From Tamarix chinensis (lineage: Eukaryota; Streptophyta; Magnoliopsida; Caryophyllales; Tamaricaceae), in contig CM060171.1 of the NCBI GenBank assembly GCA_030549775.1, positions 7,029,265-7,093,264 of the forward strand: 64,000 bases of DNA. Reading direction: 5' to 3'. The notes beneath the pieces are model-generated. The model saw nothing but the letters and a program-made list of their open reading frames with translations, was not told where the DNA came from and ran no database searches. Both the position numbers and the translations under genes were made by a program. Positions 36,890 through 49,229 of this stretch are shown here, piece after piece. Within the stretch, counting starts at the first letter, position 1, and each line of letters begins with the position of its first letter.

Positions 36890-39800
36890 GCAAAAGGACG
36901 GATGCTGAGGCTGGAGGAAAATGTGTGAAGATCGATCAAGGAAGACCCTTTCTAAAAAATGTCTACATATTGGTGAGAGGAGGAGACATGCAACACATGG
37001 ATTTCATCTAAAGCCACTCATTCCTGTATAAAATGTATGTTAATCTCAATATTTTTTGTGTGCTTATGCTTGACAAGATTTGTAGCAAAGTAGACTACGC
37101 TAATATTGTCACAATAGGCAATAGTAGTAGTACATAGTGGGGAGTGAAGTTCAGTGATTAATGAACGCAACCAACATGTCTCGCAATAGCGTTTGCTAGG
37201 GTAAGATATTCTAATTCTGTACTAGATTGAGATATAGTATATTGGTGTTTAGATGACCATGAGATGAGATTGTCATTGAGGAAGACATAGTAACCAGAGG
37301 TTGATCTTGAGGAGTCTAGGCATCCTGCCTAATCAACATCAGAGTAAGCAGTAAGTTGACGAGTTGGGGAGTGGTAGAGATAAAGACCATAGTGTAGAGT
37401 GCCCTAAATATAACGTAGAATGCACTTGAGAGCTGCCAGATGGGGTAGATGTGGATCATGCATGAGTAGACAAACTTGATGCACAATATATCTAATGTTA
37501 GGCCAAGTGAAGGTGAGATATTGGAGTGCACCAGCCAAACTCCTATAAGCTAAAGGATCAGACACTTGGGCTCCATTAGCAATAGAGAGTTTGGTATATA
37601 AATCAATAAGGGTAGTGCATGGATTTCATGAAGATAGCTTAGCACGATTGATGTTTTCAATAGTGTACTTAGCTTGTGAGATGAAGATGCCATTAGATGT
37701 GTTGGTGACTATGATACCCAATAAGTAATGAAGTTGTCCCATGTCTGTCATAGCAAATTCGCGGCTCAGAGCAATGATGAAGGCTTAACAAAGTGCACTT
37801 GATGAAGCTGTTAGGATGATGGCATCAACATAGAGGAGAAGGTATGCATTATCATGACCCTTGTGATAAAAAAAACATATATGAATCTGATTTGCAACTA
37901 GTAAAGCCCATGGAGATAATAAATCAAGCACACCATTGATACCAAGCATGTGGCGCTTGTTAGAGGGCATAGAGCACCTTGTTAAGGCGGAAAACATGAT
38001 CAGGGTATGTAAGATCTTGAAAGTCCGACAACTGCATGAGATATACTATTTTAGTAACATGGCCACGTAGAAAAGTTTTCTTGACATCGAGTTGATGAAT
38101 CTTCCAATTCTAGGACAAAGAGAATGTAAGAAAATACACACAGTGACGGGTTTGACAACTAGGTTGAAGGTTTCATTAAAATCAAGGCCAAGTTGTTGAT
38201 GAAAACCACAAACCACCTATCGTGCCTTATATCGGGATAATATACCATTAGAGTTTAGTTTGTGCCAAAAAAATCCATTTACCTAAAATAATGTTAGTAT
38301 TTGAGGGATGTAACACAAGATCCCATGAATTATTCCATATCAAAGTAGTATATTCATCGAGCATAGCATTGTACCAATGAGAATCCTTAAGGGCTTGGTA
38401 GTAGGAGTTGGGAATAGGGGAGATGGCTTGTTTATTGAGGTTGAGAGGCATTTTGGGTTTAAAGGCACTATCCTTACTACGGGTAACCATATGGTGGGTA
38501 TAGGACAACTAGATGTTGCGGGAAAGGGTTGGGGGAAGAGTTGGGGGTAGAAGCTGATGATGGTGTATTGGTTGTGGGAGGAGATGAAGGTAGGGAGATA
38601 CATAGGGTAGTGGACTACATTGCATCTTAAAGAAAGTCATAAGTTTGAGGGATATGTTGTGAGGTGTTAGCGAATGGGAAAGAATTTTCATCAGAGTTAA
38701 CATGATGGGAGGTAATGATTTAATGCTTAGTAATGTCAAGACATTTACATCCTTTGTAATTATTTAGATAACTAAGGAACACACAGAGAGTGGACATGTG
38801 GAGATAATTTATGTGGTACGATGGATGACAAGTTTGGAAAACAGAGGCAGCCAAAGACTTGTAGATGAAAATATGATAGAGGTTGGTCATGAAGGGCTTT
38901 ATGAGGGGACATAAAAGAGAGAGTTGACATAGGCAAAATATTATGGATGGTTGTGGTTGTGGTTAGAGCTTCAGTCCAATATAAGGGGGGCATGTGTGTT
39001 AGAAATAGAAGAGTGCAACCGATGTTGTTAAGAATTGTGAGCATGCATTCTGCCTTGCCATTTTATTAGGAGGTGTACGGACAGAAGAAAGGATGCAGAT
39101 GCCATGGAGGTCCAAAATTTTTAGAGGTGAGGTGTTATTAAACTCTTTGCAATTATCACATCGTATGTTCTGAATTTGACATTTAAAATGAGTGGTGACA
39201 TAAGTATGACAGTTTTGTAAATGATTGAAAGTTCCATGTTTAAATCAGAGAGGAAAAACCCAAACATAGTGAGTGTAATCATCTAACAAGATAAGATAAT
39301 ATTTAAAACAAGAAATGCTAATGATAGGAGATGTCTAGATATCACAATGTAATAATTCAAAGGGCAAATGAATCTTGGATTGAGAGGGATAAAATGGGGT
39401 TGGGAATGCCGAGTTGACAACTAGTACAGAAAGTATCAGGAGGGTGGTTATTACAACTGATAGCAGCAGAATTAATTAATTTTGTGAAGACATGGGAGCT
39501 GGGGTGACTGAGACAACAATACCGCAGTTGTGATGACTAACTAGTTGATGTGTTGAGAGTGAGAGAAGGCATGGATGATGAGTGTGGGTGGAAAGGATAT
39601 AGATGGATAGAACTATTGCACCTTAGAATCATGTTGTGATAGTGGAGATCCTTCATAGAGAAACAATAAGGATCAAATTCAATAGAATAGTCTTTATCTT
39701 TAGTGAATTAATGAATAAAAATGTGATTTTTGATTATCTTAGGTGTAACAAAAACATTGTGTAAGTTGAAGGATCCATGTAGGGCAGATAAAGAGGTGGT

Positions 39801-41157
39801 ACCAATGTGGGAGATGGGTAAGAGGGAGCCATTGCCAACAATGATATGATTTGATGTAGTACTTATAGGATGAGAAACAAATGAGATAGTATCTATATGC
39901 ATTGTCATATGTTCGAAGTTGCCGAAGTCCATGTACCAAGTGTTGTCAGTAGGCGGTGAAGAATCATCTAATCAAGGGTATGAATAAGAGCTGTGGAATC
40001 CTAGGAAGGTGATGGTGGTGGAGTCCATTGGGTGTAGTGTGAAGAAGTAGAGTGTTGAGGAGAAAGACCTGAAAACATGGCATCGCTTGGGGTTGGGCTA
40101 GAGGCAAATGGGCCATTGGGTAAGTTTTGTTTTCTTGGGCCAAGAAACCTAGGTCTAGGATGGGGAAAAGGCTAGTTTTGAGGCCACGGGGGTAGGGGTA
40201 AGGGTAATACGGATACCAGGGGGAGTGTGGTGGTATGGGTTGCGGCTACTGGGGCAACCTTCACCCTGGTTGTTGCGATCGCCATGCCAATTAGTGCGGC
40301 CATTATGGCTATTGCAACTGCCACGTCCAAAGGAAGAAGGCGGGTAATGCTGATGATAGGAAGAGGGTCGGTTGGGATTTTGTGAGGAAGAGGCAAGGAG
40401 GGCCATGGTATTGTAGGATTCGAGGAGTGAAGTGCGAAGGGATTCTTCAAGGAGAATAATAGACAGGGTAGCAATAAAGGAGGGAAAGGGTGATTGAAGA
40501 GGAATTATAGAAGCAATGGTGGAGAATTTTTCATTGAGGCTACGAAGGACTTGAAGGACGAGAGTTTCATATGAAATTGGTTGGTGGATATCTGCCAAAT
40601 TGTCACCAAGAGTTTTCAATCATCAATAATAATCAGTAATGGAGAGATGGCCCTAGGAAAAAAGCACAAAATTCAGCTTCTAATTGAATGGCACGACTCT
40701 TCTTATTATCGAGGAATAATGATTCAATTGCAACCTAGATGGTGCATGTATGCGTTTGCATTCGATTTCATGATACTATCGAAGATGTCAAGTGAGATGG
40801 AGCCATAGAACTAGGAAAGAACAAGGTAATCGAGATGCGCTATTCTTCACTGGTGGGAGAGGAGGAGCTACCATCAATGTGGTTTTAGAGGGCAGATTTG
40901 CCAACTGTAACAAGAAAAAGTGTACGCCATTTGTTGTAATTTGAATCGTTGAAGTCTAGAGTAATAGAGACACGGATTTTGATATTGGATATGCTGAAAG
41001 GTGTGAAGGGCATGATGGGAGGAGGATATGGTGGAGGTGGCATCATTTGGAGAGGAAGCAGTGGCCATAGGTGGTGTTGTAATTCAATGAGTAGATGCGG
41101 AGGGAGATAAAGAGATGAAGGGGAAGAATGTATAATTGATGCTGAGGAACACAACAT
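36890..41157 (-). pseudogene. Copia gag-pol polyprotein pseudogene
   Basis: Gag: ITLDFNDSNYNKWRTLFLV near 40885-41000 and a UBN2-type block LVLQVLRSLNEKFSTIASII in 40155-40619. Protease: WYMDFGNFEHMT near 39900-39935, where the active site D-[ST]-G has become DFG. Pre-integrase block: NHIIVGNGSLLPISHIG. Integrase C-terminal side: 38772-39044 with LNNIGCTLLFLTHMPP, YWTEAL and VFGCLCFPNL. RT: 38248-38508 and 37785-37997, where the catalytic YVDD reads YVDA. RNase H-like sequence follows to about 36900. Polyproteins of this family are usually near 1,300-1,500 residues in one frame; here there are many frame breaks. Confidence 0.85.
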
Positions 41158-41182
41158 GTAGAAGTGATTAGGAAATGAATTG

Positions 41183-41196
41183 GGTATCTGATATCA
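41183..41196 (-). other. Copia primer-binding site
   Basis: On the minus strand TGATATCAGATACC follows the 5' LTR directly. It resembles TGGTATCAGAGC for initiator Met-tRNA with a few changes. Confidence 0.65.
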
Positions 41197-41362
41197 TGTT
41201 AATGCTGAGAATTATGCTAAATTGCACACCAATAAGGAGTTGTAAACCGTGTTATATTTATATGAATAATAAGAGACATAATAGGAGTTTGTTAAAAAAA
41301 ATTAAGAGAATTATAGCCTATATTATCTTTGTTAGTTACTACTTATTAAGTGTAGGTTATCA
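41197..41362 (-). repeat. Copia 5' LTR (right end)
   Basis: 166 bp, TGTTAATGCTGAG to GTAGGTTATCA, homologous to 36710-36870 with scattered differences. Confidence 0.85.
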
Positions 41363-42092
41363 TTACCATATAAAATAGTGTAAAAAACATTAAAAAAAAC
41401 TACTTTAAAAACAGCGGGAGTTATAATTATAATTATACTTACGGAGGAAGGAAAAAGGAATTTTGGTCGTCTTCGTAAAATTCAACTCTTAGACTTGGCA
41501 TATAAAATTCCCGCCGGCTCCCAAAACCATCATTCCTCTGCTAATTGTATTTCTTTATTCGAGAGTAGGTTACATCTTTTGGCGTTGCTTGACTGAAATT
41601 TTAAGTCACGCTAACTGTTCCACCCTACTCATAAAGTCATACATACGATACGATAGAACACATCTCTCGGCCCCACACATCTACTGCTACTAATACGTCA
41701 CAGGGGCAGGGGCTCTTGATATCACGAAGTTATATAATTCAACTGCATGTTTTCAATGATTTTGTCTTCTCTTTCCTTGCATCGTCCCTTCAAAACTCAG
41801 GCTTGCCGTTGCTGCATCTCCTCACTACACTCATTATTTTGTCTCAATTTTCATCATCTTCCTTCCTTCGTTTCTCCCCCAGTCATTCCTTTCCCGTAGA
41901 TTTCTTTCACTCTCTGCGAAACAAGACACCATATCCAGCTAGCTGTCCCTGCCCTTTACCTTTACAAACAAATCAATACAACTACCGGTCTACCAACCAT
42001 CTGCAATCACACCCACGCCACACCAGCTGTACCCATCAAACACCACCACCCCTCATCGTCCACCCCCGTCCCTAATTGATCGTTCTAATCAC
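41363..42092 (+). promoter_or_regulatory. Upstream region of the YUCCA gene (promoter and 5' leader)
   Basis: 730 bp between the Copia element and the start codon, less AT-rich than the flanks. A TATAAAAT box stands at 41501-41508. If used, transcription would start about 30 bp further on and give a leader of roughly 550 bp. The leader is C/T-rich from 41780 to 42070, common for plant 5' leaders. The 119-codon frame at 41716-42075 has low-complexity composition and no recognisable domain, and is treated as leader sequence. Transcription start and any leader intron cannot be placed by eye. Confidence 0.45.
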
Positions 42093-45000
42093 ATGGAATC
42101 CGGAATTTCGATGAAGAAGCAAGAAATATCGGTGATCGTCATCGGAGCCGGGCCGTCCGGTCTAGCAACGGCAGCTTGTTTGACTCAAAACTCAATCCCA
42201 TATATCCTTCTGGAAAGAGATAACTGTATTGCTCCGTTATGGAAGAAGAAAACGTACGACCGTGTTCATCTCCACTTGGCTAAAAAGTTTTGTGAACTCC
42301 CTTATCTTCCGCTGCCGAAGTCGCTTCCAAGGTACGTTTCTAGAGACGATTATATTCAATACCTGGATGACTACGTTAATCTCTTCCGCATTAGCCCCCT
42401 GTTCGGACGGCGCGTAGAGCTGGCAAAATATGATCCGATCGCTCGAAGATGGCGCGTCATGGTAAGAAACACGGAGCGAGTCGGTGCTGGTGTAGCCGAT
42501 CATCACGGAGGGGAGGCGGAGGAGGAGTATGTCGGAAGGTTTTTGGTTGTAGCAACAGGAGAGACAGCGGATCCATTTTGTCCAGAAATTGATGGGTTGG
42601 ATAGCTTTACGGGAAAGGTTTTGCATTCTACGGAGTATAAGATTGGGAAAGAGTTTAAAGACCAAGATGTCTTGGTCGTTGGATCCGGTAATTCTGGTAT
42701 GGAGATCGCTCTTGATCTTACAAATCACGGTGCTCATACGTCGTTGGTTGTAAGAAGTCCTGTAAGTAGTCAACTAGCTACTATTCTCCTTTTTTTTTTT
42801 AACTTATTATTTTTAAACGGATTAATTTCACATGCATTGCATTTGTATGTTTTTATTTATTTTTGGATTCTTTAACCTGCATGCAGATAATGAGCTTAAT
42901 TAATTATTGAAACCGATATCTCAAAATCGTGCATTATCGATCTCTAATATTAAGAAAAAACCACATGATCCTTCACTTAATGACAGCAACTTTTGTCTTA
43001 CACGATTACAGCTGCAATGTCGACTTTATGTATGTATTTTATTAGTAATCCTTTTATTATTATTATTGCGAATCATACCAAGTGACAATGATAGTTCTAA
43101 ATTATTTACATGACCCAAGGAAATTAATAATATAAAAATAGTTCAGTCGTCAAGAGAAATGTGAGTACGAACGAACATTTCGAGCAACGAAAGAGACACT
43201 TCTGTATAAGTAGACGGTATTAAAATTAATTTCGCAATAAAAACAACAAATTAATTACGACACTCCACAGAAAAGTAGGTAGAATGATATTTCTATTTCT
43301 CTATGCCGTATTCATACATACATATATGTTTTCAGTTCTTATGCATTGTTCTCTTGGTCTGATTTTTTGTCGACATGTTAAAATTTGATTTCATTAAATT
43401 TAAAAAAAAATTAAGAAAGACGTGATAGTTATCATTTTACCATTGTTAGTACCATCATTATTAGTGATTCTATTACTATTGTCATTGTTAATAATAATAA
43501 TAATAATATCATTAATTTTATATTTAATTATTGAAAATTATCTAATATGATCTTATTTGACCAAAACTTAGCCTTATACACGTCTTAGCGTTGTGAATTA
43601 TTAGACTAATAGTACGTAATCGACAAACTAATTGTAATTATACATATTCATGTAGGTCCATGTACTATCAAGGGATACGACATCTCTGGGGCTGTCTTTG
43701 CTCAAGTTCGTGCCCTTCAATATTGTGGACATGCTGATGGTAATGCTGAGCAAGCTTACTTACGGTGATTTGAGCAAGTACGGGATCGAAAGGCCGAAGG
43801 AAGGGCCGTTCTACATGAAAACAAAATACAGCAAGTACCCAATTATTGACGTCGGCGCCATCGACAAGATCCAATCAGGACAAATTCAGGTTAGATAGAT
43901 AACTACGTACCCACCCTATGTAGTACCTATTTTTCTTATTCGGTACGCGGGACACCGGTAGGTAGGGGAAAAGCATTTCACATGATCCTATCTATTAATA
44001 ATTTTTTTTAAATAATTTATATACATGTTTTTTTTTAAAAAAAAAATAATGAAAATAAATGTTAAAACAAAAGGTATGCTTTAGTTATTCTAAAATAAAT
44101 TTTTTTAATTAAAAATTTAATAAGAATATGATTTCTTTTTTAAATACAGACGTATTAATTATTAATTAATGTCAAATTATTTGAGATATTTATATAACTA
44201 CAATTATTGATTCCATGGGTCCGCTTCGTTGGTTGATTTTTTAATTGAAACGTTTAGTTAATTAATTGGTTCCTAAATGTTATCTTAACGCAACCCCGCC
44301 CGAACTACTTAATACATAAGCAACTGATATTTCTTGTCCCCTTTTGCATATTCAATTGATAGAGGTTCTCTGCCTTAATCGAGACGGCCGCGCATGCATA
44401 TTCGACTTGTTTGTGCGTTCGCGTATGGCATGACTCCTCAGCATTCTCACGTGACGCATCCGTAGTTTTAAAAATAGATTAGGTTATCAAAACCGATGTT
44501 ATAACTGATTTATCGAATTGATATTAGCATTCTCACGTGACATATCCATGGTTTTAAAATTGAATTAGGTTATCGAACTGATATTATAACTAATTTATTA
44601 ATTTATAATTAAATTAGTAATTTTAATTGTTTCAACATATAATTTATATTGGATCAAAAAATATGAAATATAAAAAAAATTAAATTATATATAAATTTAA
44701 TTAATTTTTAAATGATTTATCGATTTTTATTGACCTGACCGATTCTTAACCAATTATTAATATCTTAAAAGTATTGTATAGAATCTGATTAGTGGCATAA
44801 TCGATTAGTCAGTTAGACCGGCCAATCTGCTCCGATCTCCTAAACAATGCCCGCATCAATTGAATGTAGATCACCTAGACGTATATATAAAAATATGGTG
44901 GAAGGCCCTGTCCTTCCAACTTTAACGACCCTCAGTCGTCCTGACTCCTGACTCATGAGCCCGTATAAATTAACTTCTTTTACTTTTACGATCACTTAAA

Positions 45001-48000
45001 TTAGGGAAGAGCCGTAAACTAAGAACAAGAAACCTGCTGAGACTCTTGAATTCTTGACTTCCTCCCGAAATAAGTCTCGGTCAAAAAGCAGACGCAAAAG
45101 TTCCTCACAGTCAAACACTAACACTAGCACGTACTCATAGAATAAGGTATGTGTGTCTTTAGGATGCTTGATGGGGCTCGAGCCAATCGCTCCTCCTCCA
45201 CCGGCAAGGTACTAGCAGACAATTCTCTCGTTCTCACCCCCACCCCTCTTCCCCCCCCCCCAAAAAAAAGGAGAAAAGGAAAGGAAAAAAAAAAGTATAA
45301 ATATTAAAAAACCTCTAATAAATTGAAAATGAAAATCGGTGTCTGCAACATTAAGATAGGAGCCACGTTGATGTGATGCTTAAATATTCATCACATATGC
45401 ATCATGTGCATAATAATGCCATGTACGTGATGCCCAAAATATGTTCATGAAAACGGATGCTTGTCTTTCCCGGCACTCACAAGTCACAATTATTATCAGT
45501 GATGAGGAGTCAGGCGGACAGGAATGCCTGCAGGATGAAACACAAAAACAAAAAAATATATGTACGACGCACATGAATCATGACCGGCAAGCATCTTCTA
45601 TATTATTACTGCATGCACATAAACTCCCAATTTTATTTTATTTTATTTATTTTTTTTAGAGAAGAAGAAAAAAGAAAGCCAATGATGATATAATTAATAC
45701 AATCGGAGTATTTACGTAGCGCTGAACGAAATGCATCTGTACCGCAGGTTCTGCCGACAATCGTGAGCATCAACGGCCATGATATACTGTTCGAGAATGG
45801 TAGGTCGTACGCATTTGACGTGATCATATTCGCCACGGGGTTCCATAGTTCTACGGACAAATGGCTCCAGGTAACCGCGAGATCATAATCTTCACCGTAT
45901 AATGATATATGCATGCCGCTTTTTTTTTTCGCCAAACTAGTATAATTTCTCATGGTCGTCGGGTCAGCTTGGTCGATAAGAAATATCATAACATATTATT
46001 CGAGAGGTGTTAATTACGTCCAAAAGGGTTGTAATTATTAATAATAATGAGGTTACCGCCCGGTGATGCTTGCTTGGTTTAATGACTAAGCAGAAACAGA
46101 GCGAGTTAAGATCAAGTGGGGTCACTTAATTGACCCCATGAATGAGCTTCTTCTTCTTTTCTTTTCCTTTTATTTTTATCTATATTATTAATAATAATAT
46201 TATTATATCATAGACTTAGGGAACCGGCAATGTTGTGTTGATTTGGGTTGCTTTGCCCCAAGCTTTGTGTCTTGTGTTGGGGACCTCATAAGTGTTTACT
46301 TTTCTACTTTTTGTTCCGTTCTAAAGTCTACAATTTAGACTTAGATATACCACTTAAGTTTTCTTCCCCCTCCCATATTCCATCTAGTCTACAATATGAA
46401 ATTATGTTAAGGAGAACAAACGTTAAGACCAACTCTCTTAGATATCACATTTATGGTAATTATATATGTTCATATGATATTTTTTTTCGTATTTACGGAT
46501 TGTCTATAAATAAATAAATAAATAAAAGATAATAATAACGGGGTATATATGAGCTAACTTAGTTTGTCCGAGCGGTGTATCTTTACTACCTATTTTGTCT
46601 TTCGACTATCTTTTCTGATACAATAAATAATATCATAATATTATTTGCTTCTCATTTGCCTCTCATCTTGTTTTTTACTTCCACATTCTTACATTTTAAT
46701 ATAATAATAAAATATATATACAATTATATCAACTTATGCCCCACCAATTCATTATGGATAATTATTATGTCTATTTATATCATTCTTTCAATATATTTTT
46801 TCAAATTAAAAATTGATATCTGTATGTATTATTGGAAACAAAATAATTATTAATGAAAGGTTATTTTCTTAATATTCAGTAATTAATATATTATTTTCAA
46901 AATGAATATAATTAGTGGTTTTAATTTAAAATATTGATATTATTTTTGAATTTTAAAATTATTATATTACTATTAATATTTAAATTTTCAATTAATTTTA
47001 ATATTAGTCTAAATTTTCTTATTGTTTTCAATAAAAAAATCAAAAATTAACATCATTATTAAAATTTGTTTTAATTTACTCTAAATTTAATGAACACTAG
47101 ATACCGTCTTCTCTCTGCCCTTAATTTAGTTTAAATTATTATCAATAAATACTGTCGCTTCTTCCTTCTCTCTCCTTTTTTCTCCCCACTCTCTTTTCTC
47201 CTGTCTTCTCCTTTTTTGAGCCGCAGAATGTTGCAATCCCCCTTTTAAGTGGAAACGATTTTGTTGCTCTTCCCCTCTTGTCATTAACAGTGTGGGCTCC
47301 TATGGAGAGCAAAAATGTGGGTACGGGTACGGGGTACCCCCTATTTTTTACACGATGCAATTGCAAGTGGCCTGAATTGTTCTCGGAGCCATCAAAACTG
47401 ATTATTCTTGAGTTATATCAAAATTTTATATTAAATAAATTAATATAAAAATTTTATTTTTTATTTTTATTTTTCTAATTATATTGATATTTAATATTTT
47501 TTATTTTTTAATTAAGGATATAGAAAGAAAGTTATTTTTAAAAAAGTTAAAGCACACTGTTTATTTTTATCCTTATTTTTAAATTATATATAAACATTGA
47601 CGAATCACCCAATAAAAAAATTATAAACATTGACCAATCGCCCAATAATGGCTAACCCAGGACCCACCGATTCCCCTCTTTCCTTCATTAATTTACCCCG
47701 ATCCTCTCGGTTCTATTTCTCTATTTCACATTGTGTCTGGGAATTTCGAAATACAAATGAAGACACTGGAAACCGATCCCGCGTTCTCCACGCTGTAATC
47801 CAATCGGTGCGGCGCGCATACGTCAGATTAAGACTTTGTATTATTTAATAAATCTTGGATTTTTGTTTCCCGTATGGCGTGCCATGACACCGTCACACCG
47901 TAGAAAAAGCATAACGCCGCTCCTCAACGATAAAGTCTTGGTTGAATAATCAAATAAGAAATAAAATATCGCTTTCGAAGGATAATATCAACTGATATTT

Positions 48001-48678
48001 GTTGCTTTTTAGGCCTACGTTATGTGTAATAGTTAAAATATAATAGCCTTAAAAAAATACGTAGTTACTGTCATATATCTAATATCAGAGGTATATTTTT
48101 AATAAATTATTAATATTTATTGATATTTATCCAAAAAAATTATTAAAAAAAAAATTAAAGTCATAACTCATAACGCTACTGCCTCGATATACAAAACAAA
48201 AAAAAAAAAATTAGTTTGCACTTTGCACCCGTAAGTATGAATGCAATTTTATTCCTTGGTTCCAAGATCCCAACGCGGGAATTGCCAAATCTTACGGCAC
48301 AAGTATTCTGCAAAGCCCTGTATCAATCATCTCATGTGTTAACATGCGCGTGTATTGTACTCGTCTGTAAATATTTCCAGTAAATAAAATGACACGGGGG
48401 CCTTGCTGCATTTTAACCTCTGCTTCGATTAATATAAAGACGCTTTGTTGGAGCAGGGGGACGACTATACGTTGAACGAAGAAGGGCGTTCGAATCAGAG
48501 TCGTCCGAAGCACTGGAAGGACAAGAACGGGCTGTACTCTGCTGGATTCGGAAGGAAGGGGATCTACGGAGCCGGCTGCGACGCGGAAAGCATAGCCAAA
48601 GATATCAAGGAGCTCCTCGCTAACAATGATCAACCATCGGTCGGTGAAGCGACTGACGCGCGAACCCCCCGGCCGTAG
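42093..48678 (+). CDS. YUC: YUCCA-type flavin-containing monooxygenase (indole-3-pyruvate monooxygenase), 4 exons
   Basis: Coding exons are 42093-42761, 43656-43889, 45748-45870 and 48457-48678 (stop included), giving 415 residues, within the usual 380-430. All introns are GT-AG and fall between codons. Exon 1 carries the FAD fingerprint GAGPSG (residues 18-23), an ATG box VVATGE (152-157), the FMO signature F-x-G-x3-H-x3-Y (172-182) and the NADPH fingerprint GSGNSG (197-202). Exon 2 begins VHVLSRD and has [16 protein letters not shown]. Exon 3 has the second ATG box FATGF (329-333). Exon 4 has [17 protein letters not shown] (361-377). The family converts indole-3-pyruvate to indole-3-acetic acid with NADPH and oxygen, the last step of the main auxin route. 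No signal peptide or membrane segment is seen. The short N-terminus and overall pattern resemble the YUC10/YUC11 group more than YUC1/4/6 (inference). The tail after [11 protein letters not shown] (about 15 residues, ending TPRP) is poorly conserved. An in-frame Met at residue 7 is an alternative start. The gene looks intact. Confidence 0.95.
42762..43655 (+). other. YUCCA intron 1 (894 bp)
   Basis: It begins GTAAGT and ends TGTAG. AT-rich; contains an imperfect (TAATAA) run near 43490-43510 and no ORF with recognisable content. Confidence 0.85.
43890..45747 (+). other. YUCCA intron 2 (1858 bp)
   Basis: It begins GTTAGA and ends ACCGCAG. It holds an 86-bp-period tandem duplication (44440-44513 and 44526-44599) in a stretch with AACCGAT/ACCGGCC words that looks like an old non-autonomous element. 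A C-rich run followed by an A-rich run sits at 45230-45295. Confidence 0.85.
44440..44599. repeat. Two-copy tandem duplication, 86-bp period, in intron 2
   Basis: Both copies start AGCATTCTCACGTGAC and continue through AGGTTATC and ATAACT words, with about a dozen differences. Each holds a CACGTG-like ACGTGA core. Confidence 0.8.
45871..48456 (+). other. YUCCA intron 3 (2586 bp)
   Basis: It begins GTAACC and ends GGAGCAG. Mostly AT-rich, with a pyrimidine-rich stretch (47150-47230) and a less AT-rich stretch (47620-47900) holding two CCAAT words. No coding domain is recognisable; short ORFs such as 46248-46517, 46575-46853 and 47630-47848 have no family resemblance. Confidence 0.8.
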
Positions 48679-49229
48679 AAATTCGGGTCTGCGTGATTTA
48701 TGAGAACGAGTGGGGCTGGGGCACCGTCTTCTAGCGGTACATCCCGTCTCAATCATGCCGGCTGCCCGGGCATGTTGTGCTTGTCTGGATGTTTGATATT
48801 TATTCTCGGCTGTACGTATCAAACCTTTATTGTTGGGAGCGAGAGACAAATTGGTTCGATCCCTCAAATTGTGTACTTTCTGGTGTGAAAAAAAGGGGGT
48901 TATTCTTTCATAGTATCATTTTTAATAATGTTATACATTTAAATTTTAAATCTAAATTAAAAAATATATAATAGTACACTGATTTTATTTTTTATTAATA
49001 ATTAAGTAATGCAAAGTAATAATAATACAAAATAAAAAAAATTATGAAATAAAAAAGTATAAATCTTTGTTTTATTATAATAACAATAATAATGATGGTT
49101 ATAATAGAAATAATACTGATAATAAATTTACTGTATTTTTATCAATTCACTCTATTTTATAGTGTATTATTATTATTATTATTATTAGTTTATGTTACTT
49201 AATTATAAATTTAAAAAATATAATTTTTT
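48679..49229 (+). other. YUCCA 3' region and AT-rich spacer
   Basis: The first 200 bp after the stop are mixed in composition and probably hold the 3' untranslated region. From 48900 on the sequence is strongly AT-rich with AATAAT runs (about 49075-49190). A cleavage site cannot be chosen among several AATAAA-like words. Confidence 0.5.

Larger units (their letters stand above)
33709..39523. repeat. 2.9-kb tandem segmental duplication
   Basis: Unit 1 is about 33709-36609 and unit 2 about 36629-39523. Both begin in the same AT-rich flank (TTCTTTTTTATG-ATTAATTATC), include the Copia target site TTACC and the 3' LTR, and end at GACAACAATACC inside the pol region. The match includes host flank, so this is a DNA duplication and not a second retrotransposition. 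Units differ by scattered substitutions and small indels. Confidence 0.85.
36710..41362 (-). mobile_element. Ty1/Copia retrotransposon, complete in structure, TSD TTACC
   Basis: The 4653-bp element is bounded by LTRs at 36710-36870 and 41197-41362, with TTACC on both outer sides (36705-36709 and 41363-41367). Read on the minus strand the order is 5' LTR (right), PBS, gag, protease, integrase, RT, RNase H, polypurine tract, 3' LTR (left), which is the Copia order. The very short LTRs (161-166 bp) are unlike every other LTR here. All open frames are broken, so the element is dead. It lies 730 bp upstream of the YUCCA start codon. Confidence 0.9.

Noticed and set aside
41716..42075. 119-codon ORF just upstream of YUCCA
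   Set aside because: Composition is that of a C/T-rich leader, with Ser/Pro/His-rich translation and no family resemblance.
42237..42773. 178-codon ORF antisense to YUCCA exon 1
   Set aside because: It mirrors the coding exon, has no recognisable domain, and the plus strand carries the full set of FMO motifs.
45161..45215. Possible extra YUCCA exon in intron 2 (GC-richer stretch followed by GGTACT)
   Set aside because: Exons 2 and 3 already join in phase and align without a gap to other YUCCA proteins.
47150..47900. Less AT-rich part of intron 3 as a separate gene or promoter
   Set aside because: No ORF with domain content; two CCAAT words alone are not enough.
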